NCBI RefSeq assembly: GCF_900659615.1
Contig: NZ_CAACUY010000014.1
Location: forward strand, 1 to 64,000
Length of the DNA stretch: 64,000 nt
Reading direction: 5' to 3'
DNA from: Actinomadura fibrosa
GTDB taxonomy: Bacteria; Actinomycetota; Actinomycetes; Streptosporangiales; Streptosporangiaceae
Part shown: positions 53,150 to 60,451 of the stretch, in pieces
Layout of the letters: each line of letters begins with the position of its first letter
How positions within the stretch are numbered: position 1 is the stretch's first letter
Notes under the pieces: generated by a model
Database searches by the model: none
What the model was told of the DNA's origin: nothing
The model's input: only the letters and a program-made list of their open reading frames with translations
Program-made: the position numbers and the translations under genes

Positions 53150-53321
53150 GAGCAGCCGTTCTCAGGCCGGCGGCACGGAGTACGTCGAGGTGGCGGCCGC
53201 GAGCCCGTCGTTGGCGGTCTGCGATTCGAAGGACCCTGACGGCGCGGTCCGCGTCATGAGCCTCACCGCGTGGCCCACCCTGAGGGCCGAGATCAATCGC
53301 GGAGACCACGACTTGCTCTGA
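53112..53321 (+). CDS. DUF397 family protein
   Basis: This 69-residue protein has the DUF397 core: LGWRKSSRSQAGGTEYVEVA, VAVCDSKDPD-like (LAVCDSKDPDG here) and a C-terminal AWPTLRAEI segment. DUF397 proteins are small partners of XRE regulators in actinomycetes and often counteract them. It overlaps the end of the broken XRE gene and appears to be the only intact gene of the cassette, so it may now have no cognate partner here. Confidence 0.9.
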   Translation: MTRIGPSRLGWRKSSRSQAGGTEYVEVAAASPSLAVCDSKDPDGAVRVMSLTAWPTLRAEINRGDHDLL

Positions 53322-53435
53322 GTCGGCCCTCAGGAAGCAGTTCCCTGATCAGCCGCGCCACGCGAACCTTGCCCCGAGGAGCGGTTCGAGCCCAGAACGC
53401 TCGTCCGGGACGGGTGCTGCTGGCATCATCGACAG

Positions 53436-54539
53436 GTGCGTTACAACCGGGTCATCGCCGCTGTAGCCATCGTCGCGGCCCTGACCGCCTGCCAGGGAGG
53501 GTCCGATTTCGATCCGACTCCCAGAGCCGTTCGGGCTGGCGAGGTTGTTGTGATCGCTGGCCAGCCGGAGCTTGCGGGTGCGGCCCGTGACGGCGAATAC
53601 GCGGTGCAGGCCAGCGCTAGGTCCGATGGAGGACTGGCCGTAGACCCCATTGGCGGTCAGATCTACTTCCCTGCGCTCGACGACGATGATCCACGTGTGC
53701 AGCGAATCGAGCGGGATGGACGAATCACGGGTATACGAAGTGGGAACCCGGGTGACGAGATCGCACTCCAGGGCGACGGCTTGTGGGTCATGTCATCGTC
53801 ATTCCGTCTGCTCATGACGCGAGTTTCCATCGCGACTCATGCGAAGACTGAAATCGTCAATCTCAGTGACTTCAAGCACGGGGTCAAGATGCTCGACGCC
53901 AAGGGTGCGCCTGTGGCGACCACGATACGAGAGGAGTGGAGTAAGGATTGGCGTGACGCGAGATTCATGATTCGAGGTGACGGGACGCCAGTGATCGTCT
54001 CGGGGGAGGGGCGTTTGCTGGAAGTGCAGGAGAAGAACGACTTCAGGGAATGGGAACCCAAGGGTTACCCTGCTGCTCTGAGGCGCCTAACCAAGAAGGC
54101 GAAGCTGCGGCCGACTGACATCGTTCCCCTTGGGCGCCAAGGTGCATTGATACTCGGAGAAGGCGGACTCATCCGCATCGACGACAATGGGGAGCTTCGT
54201 GAGGTGGCGATTCCGCCCACTGTGGGCGGATTCCAAATGTGGACGACCGCTGTCCCGCTCGCCGATGGGTCGACGCTTCTGCTCGGAGGGCACTCGGCTC
54301 AGGAGAAGGAGCCAAGAGTTGGACTGGTGCGGCCGACGGAAGACGTGGTGACGGCCTCCTTCGGACGGGCCGTACCGTGCGATCGCTTCGATGGATCACT
54401 GGCATCCGTGGCGGCGTCCGACCCTGGGGGCGTGGCGCACCTGCCTGACGGTAGTTACGTCATCAGCGATAAGGAATGTGGACGGATCTACAACTTCCGG
54501 CTCCCTGATCGGCTGACGGGAACTCCCTACGGGAAGTGA
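53436..54539 (+). CDS. Secreted lipoprotein, beta-propeller-like
   Basis: This 367-residue protein starts at a GTG, with a signal peptide ending in the lipobox LTAC (near residue 19). The mature part has repeated beta-strand blocks (GGLAVDPIGGQIYFPALDDD, RIERDGRITGIRSG, DGLWVMSSSF, PDGSYVISDKECGRIYNFRL) that resemble an NHL or other beta-propeller fold. GC content is visibly lower than in the neighbours, with many A or T third positions, which suggests transfer. It ends exactly where the convergent WXG-type gene ends, with no base between the stops. Role unknown. Confidence 0.7.
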   Translation: MRYNRVIAAVAIVAALTACQGGSDFDPTPRAVRAGEVVVIAGQPELAGAARDGEYAVQASARSDGGLAVDPIGGQIYFPALDDDDPRVQRIERDGRITGIRSGNPGDEIALQGDGLWVMSSSFRLLMTRVSIATHAKTEIVNLSDFKHGVKMLDAKGAPVATTIREEWSKDWRDARFMIRGDGTPVIVSGEGRLLEVQEKNDFREWEPKGYPAALRRLTKKAKLRPTDIVPLGRQGALILGEGGLIRIDDNGELREVAIPPTVGGFQMWTTAVPLADGSTLLLGGHSAQEKEPRVGLVRPTEDVVTASFGRAVPCDRFDGSLASVAASDPGGVAHLPDGSYVISDKECGRIYNFRLPDRLTGTPYGK

Positions 54540-56927
54540 CTAAGACTTCTTTGGCAGTGGCCGGTTCAAGTCCGCTGTCAACTCGACATGATTCACGACG
54601 CTTAGCCCCGTCCCGCCCTTGACGTCGATCTTGGAAAACTCGAAGTTGCGCATGGCCACCTTTAGGTCGCCGTTCTCGTATCCATGCTTCTTCGAGTAGG
54701 TGAGGGCCTTGTCGAGTTCTGGGTCTCCGGTGTGGGTGCCCTTCACGAGTTGGATGGCCAGTGCCAGATCGACGTAGAGTTGGTCGGCGTAGTTCGCATA
54801 CTTCCCGTCGATCTCATCCATGCGCTTCTGGAAGTCGCTGTACTTGATCTTGTCGAGTTCCAGGTCTGTTCCCTTGTTGTAGACATCGGTAGCGCCGGGG
54901 ACCGCGCCGACCGGTGTGCTGCCGAGGATGGTCGACCCCACATCGCGCAGCATGGTGAATTGTTTCTTGGCCTCTTCGAACTGTGCGAGGGTGAGCTCTT
55001 CGTGCAAGGTGCGTTCTTGCCCGTAGGCTGAGATGAGGTTGCCTTCAAGGCGTCCGGCCCTGGTGATGGCGTCATCGAGCTGGTCATGCTTGATTCCCCA
55101 GGCGAGGATCTGCTGTCGGTACGCCTGGGCGGCGAGCCCGAGCTGGGTCCAGGCCTTGTCGTCCATGGCCAGGGAGCGCAGGAACAGCTGCATGTCCCTG
55201 CCGCCGATGTCGATGTACGTCGCGCCTGTCGCATGGTCGATGTCCGGCGCTCCCTTGCTGCCGCCATCATTGAGACCGGCTATCGCCACCGCTGGGAGGT
55301 ACGTGCGGGTCATGTCCAGGAGGCCGGTGCGTAGGCCGGAGCCTAGTTCGAGGGCATAGTGCTTGCTGTGTTGAGTGCCCTCCGGGGCCTGGTCCGTCCT
55401 GGGGATGACGTCGAACCAGGGCAGCCAGTCTGGTGGGCTGTCCTTGGTGAGGAGCTTGTTGACTGCTTCTCGGCCCTTGTCGTTCCACCAGGCGACGGTC
55501 TTCATGATCTCGGCGGCGTTGGCGGCGGCTTGTTCCTCGTGACCCTTCTCTGGGGTGGTGGCGAGTTGGATGACTCGGCCGGCCGCCGTGCCGCCGTCCG
55601 GCCAGTCGGGGGCTATGAGGAGCGATGCGTAGGTGCCGCCGTTGCCCCGTGTCAGCCAGGTCAGTGGCTTCGCCTTCTCGGCGTCCTTGATGGTGAACGC
55701 GCCTTCGAGTTCCGTGGACGCCAGGGTTCGCGCCGCCGTGAGGTCTTTCTGCTGGGAGATGCGGCCGAGGACGCTCAGAGCGGGATCGTAGGTCGAGAAG
55801 GTTTTCAGGTCCTGAACGTTCTCCGGCGGTTCGAGACCCCAGTCCCACCACCAGGGGTGATCCGGCTGGTTCACCGTGATGGTGACCGAGCTTTTGTCGA
55901 CGAGCATCTTCTCGGTGATGGCGTAGGACGGGTATTGCTGGCGCCAGCGGAGGGCGGCTTTGGCCATGTCGGTGAGGACGGCGCTGCTCCACTTGACCTT
56001 GGGGGAGCTGAGTTTGACGAGGAGGGCCTGGCCTGGCATGTCGTCGCCGATGGGGCCTAGGGCGTTGGTGGTGGCGGCGGTGCCGGTTTTCTTGCGGGAG
56101 AGGGTTGCTAGGGCTGTGCCTACTTCGCCTAGGAGCTTCTTGTCTTCGGGGGTGAGGGCGTTGCCGCCGTGTTGCTGGTGGAGGCGGTAGGCGAGCTTGC
56201 CTATGGAGCCGGGGGTGACGTTGCCGAAGAAGGTGGTGAGGTAGCCGTCGTCCTTGGTGTTGGCGGCCAGGGTGCGGCCCATCTCGGTGAGGAACTGGGG
56301 GGTGAAGGACGAGGGGCTTTTCAGGGTGTTGTTGAGGGCGGTGGCTTGGAGGCGGCCCAGTTCTGTCATTTGCTTGCGGCCGAAGCGTTCCAGGTCGGGG
56401 ACCTGGGTGAGGGGGCTGCGGACGAGGAGGGTGGGGTTGGCCTGGTTCTCGGCGAGGGCGTACATGATGCGGTTGCGCATGCGGGTGGCCTCGGTGTGGC
56501 ACCAGTAGGCGGTCCGGTCGCAGGCGGTCGTGCTCGGGATGTCGGGGTAGGCGAGGTCCAGGAGGCCGCGGATCATCTTGCCGGAGCTGGGGAGGCGGTC
56601 GGCGGCGCGGGTGAGGGCCGTTTCGAGGCGTTCGAGGCCGTTCGGGGAGACGGACGCTATGCCGGGACGGCCCGCGGCGGGGGTGGCGCGGGGGATTTCC
56701 GGGACGTCATAGGTGGACGGGGTCTGGTTGAAATAGGCGACGGTGCGCTCGACGTCCAAAATCATGCGGTTGAGTGCGCGGCCGTGGCCCTGGAGGTCGG
56801 TGGTGAACGAGGCCGCGGAGCCGCCCTGCCAGATCTGGGGGCCCATCAGGCGGGTCACTTCGGACATCGCGGTTGAGATCACGCGGAGTTCGGCCGTAAC
56901 GGCGCGCGCGTTGATTTTGAGCACCAT
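54540..56927 (-). CDS. Large protein with WXG100-like N-terminal domain
   Basis: This 795-residue protein begins with a WXG100-like helical hairpin (MVLKINARAVTAELRVISTA; WQG turn at Trp33-Gly35; ALNRMILDVERTVAYFN). It continues with a long, mostly helical body (MRNRIMYALAENQAN, LHQQHGGNALTPEDKKLL, AANAAEIMKTVAWWNDKG) and a C-terminal helical end. This layout is like the WXG100-headed actinomycete proteins (DUF6571-like) that use or mimic type VII secretion. The last 1.4 kb of the gene has lower GC than the surroundings. The ATG at 56927 follows GAGAGGGA. Longer readings upstream are shadows of the next gene. Confidence 0.7.
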   Translation of the reverse strand: MVLKINARAVTAELRVISTAMSEVTRLMGPQIWQGGSAASFTTDLQGHGRALNRMILDVERTVAYFNQTPSTYDVPEIPRATPAAGRPGIASVSPNGLERLETALTRAADRLPSSGKMIRGLLDLAYPDIPSTTACDRTAYWCHTEATRMRNRIMYALAENQANPTLLVRSPLTQVPDLERFGRKQMTELGRLQATALNNTLKSPSSFTPQFLTEMGRTLAANTKDDGYLTTFFGNVTPGSIGKLAYRLHQQHGGNALTPEDKKLLGEVGTALATLSRKKTGTAATTNALGPIGDDMPGQALLVKLSSPKVKWSSAVLTDMAKAALRWRQQYPSYAITEKMLVDKSSVTITVNQPDHPWWWDWGLEPPENVQDLKTFSTYDPALSVLGRISQQKDLTAARTLASTELEGAFTIKDAEKAKPLTWLTRGNGGTYASLLIAPDWPDGGTAAGRVIQLATTPEKGHEEQAAANAAEIMKTVAWWNDKGREAVNKLLTKDSPPDWLPWFDVIPRTDQAPEGTQHSKHYALELGSGLRTGLLDMTRTYLPAVAIAGLNDGGSKGAPDIDHATGATYIDIGGRDMQLFLRSLAMDDKAWTQLGLAAQAYRQQILAWGIKHDQLDDAITRAGRLEGNLISAYGQERTLHEELTLAQFEEAKKQFTMLRDVGSTILGSTPVGAVPGATDVYNKGTDLELDKIKYSDFQKRMDEIDGKYANYADQLYVDLALAIQLVKGTHTGDPELDKALTYSKKHGYENGDLKVAMRNFEFSKIDVKGGTGLSVVNHVELTADLNRPLPKKS

Positions 56928-57028
56928 GGCCGTCCCTCTCGGCGCTGGGGAGCACAGGGGCAACAGCGTAGGAGGGCGGCGTTGACTGGCGCATCGACTT
57001 TCTTTGACGAATGGAGGCAGATAATGGA

Positions 57029-58648
57029 CTATTCGCGCGAGAGTGCCCGGGTCGCTCCGGCGGCGACGGTCAGGCCGAGGATGAGGCCGCCGGCGACGAT
57101 GAGGTTGGCGATCCACTGGTAGACGCCCTTGGGGGCGAACTCCACCTCCTGGCCGAGGCTGCCGATGGGGAGGAGGAGGTCGAGGGTGTAGAAGAACGCG
57201 TTGAAGTGGGGGTGGTGGCCGTCGTCCAGGACGTCGGGCTTGTGGATGGAGAAGACGATCGTCCCGAAGGCGAGGAGGCCGATGAGCCAGCTCGCCGCGC
57301 GGAAGGGGCGGTAGCCGTAGCCGACGAGGACGTCCTGGAACCAGCCGACGACCTTGCGGGGGATGCCCTGGGTCTGGCGGCGGTCGCGGGCCTTGGCCAG
57401 GAGGACGGAACGGCCGTCGGCGTCGAGGCCGAGGGCGCGGTAGGTCTGGGCGAGGCGCTCGTAGGGCTGGGGGGCGTAGCCGTCGCTGTCGCGGCGGAGC
57501 CAGGCGAGCCGTTCGCGGGCGGTGAGGGGCGGTTCGAGGGTCTCGTACTGGAGGCCGTCGAGCTGGAGGCGGGCGGGCCAGGTCTCCCGGTCGTCGCGGA
57601 GGAGGTTGATGCGGGCGTACGAGAGGTCCGCGATGCCCTTGATGACCTCCGCCGGGCGGAGCAGGACCTCCTCGGCCTGGAGGCGCTGGAGGCTGAGGGC
57701 GGTGCCCTTCTCGTGGTTCAGGTGGGCGCCGCGGAGGCTGAGCTGGCCGGTGACGCGGGCGCCGGCGAAGCTGACGGCGCCGTTGGCGGTGAAGCCGTCG
57801 GAGCAGTAGACGTCGGTCTCGACGGCGAGGTCGTCGGCGTTGAGGGCGGTGCGGTCGGGGGCGCTGAGGCGGGCGCCGACGAAGGAGAGGTAGCCGCCGA
57901 CGCGGGCGCCGCGGAGCCGGACCTCGCCCTCGGCGTTGAAGCCGCCGTCGCAGAAGACGTTGGCGGCGACGTCCAGGCGGCTCGCGTAGAGGGCGGCGCC
58001 GGACGGGTTGTACAGGCGCGCCTCGCGGAAGATGAGCTGGCCGCCGACGCGGGCGCCGGGGAGGCGGACCTCGCCGTTGGCCGCGAAGCCCTGGTCGCAG
58101 TAGACGTTCGCCTCGACGGTCAGGCGGTCGGCGAGGAGGGCGTCGCCGCCGGGGTTCGCGAGCTGGACGCCGGACATGTTGAGGATGCCGGTGATGTTGG
58201 CGCCGTCCAGCCAGAGGCCGCCGGAGATGCGGCTGCCCTCCAGCCACAGGTGGCCGTCGACGCGGGTGCCGGACGCGACGAGGCCGGGGAGCCGGCAGCG
58301 CATCAGGTGGACGCTGTTCATGCTGGCCCAGTAGAGGTGGGGGGCCTCGTCGAAGGAGCAGCCGGTGAGCGCGAGGGGGACGTGGACCTCGGCGTGGCCG
58401 AGGTTCAGGGAGCCGGTGATGCGGGCCCCGGCGAGCCGGACGGCGGCGACCTGGCCGGGTTCGGAGTCGACGGCGCCGACCAGGAGGGCGACGAGGACCT
58501 CGGCCCGGACGAGGCGGTCGTGGCCCCAGCGGGCGCTCTGTCCGGGGTCGTCGAACGCGGGGTCGCCGGAGGACAGGTCGACGGATTCGCCGCTGGGGAA
58601 GGCCTCCCAGAGGCGACGCTCCGAGGGGGTCAGGTCCTCGATGTTCAT
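57029..58648 (-). CDS. Beta-helix (pentapeptide-like) protein with C-terminal membrane helices (paralogue 3)
   Basis: This 539-residue protein starts LTPSERRLWEAFPSGESVDL. About 300 residues of repeated beta-helix rungs follow (GEVRLPGARVGGQLIFREA, GEVRLRGARVGGYLSFVGA, NGAVSFAGARVTGQLSLRGA). The linker has YEYERLA-like PQPYERLAQTYRALGLD and QGIPRKVVGWFQDVLVGYGY, and then two membrane helices. It is closest to the protein at 38643-40103, with the same start, linker and GYGYRP motif. The repeats are very regular and may have expanded by duplication. No catalytic motif is visible. Confidence 0.8.
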   Translation of the reverse strand: MNIEDLTPSERRLWEAFPSGESVDLSSGDPAFDDPGQSARWGHDRLVRAEVLVALLVGAVDSEPGQVAAVRLAGARITGSLNLGHAEVHVPLALTGCSFDEAPHLYWASMNSVHLMRCRLPGLVASGTRVDGHLWLEGSRISGGLWLDGANITGILNMSGVQLANPGGDALLADRLTVEANVYCDQGFAANGEVRLPGARVGGQLIFREARLYNPSGAALYASRLDVAANVFCDGGFNAEGEVRLRGARVGGYLSFVGARLSAPDRTALNADDLAVETDVYCSDGFTANGAVSFAGARVTGQLSLRGAHLNHEKGTALSLQRLQAEEVLLRPAEVIKGIADLSYARINLLRDDRETWPARLQLDGLQYETLEPPLTARERLAWLRRDSDGYAPQPYERLAQTYRALGLDADGRSVLLAKARDRRQTQGIPRKVVGWFQDVLVGYGYRPFRAASWLIGLLAFGTIVFSIHKPDVLDDGHHPHFNAFFYTLDLLLPIGSLGQEVEFAPKGVYQWIANLIVAGGLILGLTVAAGATRALSRE

Positions 58649-58742
58649 CGGGCGGCTCCGGGGGTGCGGATGGGGTCTGTCAGGCAATGGTGCCGTACGC
58701 TTCAGGATCGTAAGGAAACCGCAGACCAGTGAGGGGGCGGTC

Positions 58743-58985
58743 GTGGCGCGCGTCGTCGTCGACGTCATGCTCAAGCCGGAGATCCTCGACCCGCAGGGCC
58801 AGGCGATCGCCCGGAAGCTGCCGCAGATGGGGTTCGAGGGCGTCGTCGCCGTGCGGCAGGGCAAGCGGTTCGAGGTCGAGCTGGAGGGGCCCGCGGACGA
58901 CGCGGCGCTGGAGCGGGTCGGCAAGATCGCTGAGACGCTGCTGGCCAACCCGGTCATCGAGAACTACGAGGTCCGCGTTCTCTGA
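58743..58985 (+). CDS. purS: Phosphoribosylformylglycinamidine synthase subunit PurS
   Basis: This 80-residue protein matches PurS, the small helper subunit of FGAM synthase: VARVVVDVMLKPEILDPQGQ, KLPQMGFEGVVAVRQGKRFE and LLANPVIENYEVRVL. PurS links PurQ to PurL so that ammonia passes between them in the fourth step of purine synthesis. The start is a GTG at 58743. It precedes purQ and purL, but a kinase gene (59231-59671) lies between purS and purQ. Confidence 0.96.
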   Translation: MARVVVDVMLKPEILDPQGQAIARKLPQMGFEGVVAVRQGKRFEVELEGPADDAALERVGKIAETLLANPVIENYEVRVL

Positions 58986-59033
58986 TCTCAAGTCGGGAAT
59001 GGCGTGGAATGCCGTTCGGTGACGATTCGTCGC

Positions 59034-59054
59034 GGAACGTTGTTGGTGCGTTCC
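59034..59054 (+). promoter_or_regulatory. Inverted repeat between purS and the kinase gene
   Basis: GGAACG (59034-59039) and CGTTCC (59049-59054) are perfect arms around a 9-base loop, 48 bases after purS. TATAGC (59110-59115) further on could be a -10 element for the kinase gene. The repeat may be a partial terminator or operator. Confidence 0.35.
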
Positions 59055-59230
59055 AAGAGACTCCCGCCCTTTCACGCCGTCGCCGAGATTTCACGGAAAG
59101 ACCCGACAGTATAGCGATTACGGAAGATAACGCCGGGGAAGTCTTAGCTCCGTCGAGTCGTCGAGCACGCTCCGGGACCGGGGGTCCGACCAGGAAGCCC
59201 GGGGCATGGACACGAGGTGTCCGGGTGGAT

Positions 59231-59671
59231 ATGAGATTCTCGCTCGCGCTGCCGCGAGAGGCGCTGAGCATCCCGGTGATTCGCCGAGTGGTGGGGGACG
59301 CGCTCCGGGGGCTGGGCGTTTCCGAGGACTGCGTTGCCGATATCCTCGTCGCCGTCTCCGAGGCGTGCACGAACGCCATCCAGCACGCCCGCGCGTCCGG
59401 TGACTACGAGGTGGCCGGTTCGGTGGACGACGACGTGTGCGACCTCAAGGTCATGGACTGGGGACGCGGTCCCCGCCCGGCCCCGCAGGACCGGGGGGTT
59501 TTGAGCGAGTCCGGGCGCGGGATTAAGATCATGCGGGCGCTGGTGGACGACCTGAACATCGACTCCTCGCCCGACCGCGGCACCGTCGTCCACCTGCGGA
59601 AGCGCCTGACCTGGCGAGACGAGGCCCTCGTCCGGCGCCTCGAACGCCGGCTCATGCACAGCGCCGGGTAG
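59231..59671 (+). CDS. RsbW-like anti-sigma kinase between purS and purQ
   Basis: This 146-residue GHKL ATPase has the N-box in ILVAVSEACTNAIQHARAS, G1 in LKVMDWGRGPRPAPQ and G2 in LSESGRGIKIMRALVDDL, a typical RsbW/SpoIIAB-like kinase. It is similar in size and boxes to the kinase at 16232-16687. The ATG at 59231 follows a GTG and AT-rich bases; upstream in-frame sequence back to 59009 is not conserved. It lies in the same direction as purS and purQ, but with its own gap and a possible promoter, so it may be independently expressed. Confidence 0.88.
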   Translation: MRFSLALPREALSIPVIRRVVGDALRGLGVSEDCVADILVAVSEACTNAIQHARASGDYEVAGSVDDDVCDLKVMDWGRGPRPAPQDRGVLSESGRGIKIMRALVDDLNIDSSPDRGTVVHLRKRLTWRDEALVRRLERRLMHSAG

Positions 59672-59770
59672 ATTGGTACGCGCGCGGGGGGATATGCGAC
59701 GCGCAGCGGGGTGATCGGCGGAGACGTACCCGCCCGTCCCGGCCGCCCTCATTTCGGAGGAACAGAACAG

Positions 59771-60451
59771 ATGGACGCTGCCCGGGTTGGGGTCATCACC
59801 TTCCCAGGTTCCCTGGACGACAGAGACGCCGCACGCGCCGTGCGGCTGGCCGGCGCCGAGCCGGTCGCGCTCTGGCACGCCGACCACGACCTCCAGGGAG
59901 TCGACGCCGTCGTGCTGCCCGGCGGGTTCTCGTACGGGGACTACCTGCGGGCCGGTGCCATCGCCCGGTTCGCGCCGCTGATGACCGAACTGGTCGCCGC
60001 CGCCGAGGCGGGCCTCCCGGTCCTCGGCATCTGCAACGGGTTCCAGGTGCTGTGCGAGACGCACCTGCTCCCCGGGGCGCTGCTGCCCAACGCGGGGCTG
60101 CACTTCGTGTGCCGTGACCAGCGGCTGCGCGTCGAGAACGCCGACACGGCGTGGACGAGCGAGTACCGCGAGGGCCAGGAGCTCGTCATCCCGGTGAAGA
60201 ACCGGGACGGCCGCTACACCGCCGACAGGGAGACCCTTATCGAACTGGCCGACTCCGGCCGCATCGTGGCCCGCTACCTCGACCTCAACCCCAACGGCTC
60301 TCTCGACGACATCGCCGGGATCTGCAACGAGGCGGGCAACGTGGTGGGGTTGATGCCCCACCCCGAGCATGCCGCGGAGTCGCTGACGGGCCCGTCCACC
60401 GACGGGCTCGGCTTCTTCACCTCGATCGTCAAGAGACTGGTCAACGCATGA
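59771..60451 (+). CDS. purQ: Phosphoribosylformylglycinamidine synthase subunit PurQ
   Basis: This 226-residue glutaminase subunit makes ammonia for PurL. Class I amidotransferase motifs are [18 protein letters not shown], the nucleophile Cys in [12 protein letters not shown], and the His/Glu pair in [12 protein letters not shown]. The ATG at 59771 follows GGAGGA. The stop overlaps the purL start (ATGA), so PurQ and PurL are translated together. Confidence 0.97.
   Translation: MDAARVGVITFPGSLDDRDAARAVRLAGAEPVALWHADHDLQGVDAVVLPGGFSYGDYLRAGAIARFAPLMTELVAAAEAGLPVLGICNGFQVLCETHLLPGALLPNAGLHFVCRDQRLRVENADTAWTSEYREGQELVIPVKNRDGRYTADRETLIELADSGRIVARYLDLNPNGSLDDIAGICNEAGNVVGLMPHPEHAAESLTGPSTDGLGFFTSIVKRLVNA

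Noticed and set aside
56928..58247. Upstream extension of the WXG-headed protein to 1235 codons
   Set aside because: The extra part is an Arg/Pro-rich shadow of the beta-helix gene at 57029-58648. A good ribosome-binding site and WXG domain begin at 56927.
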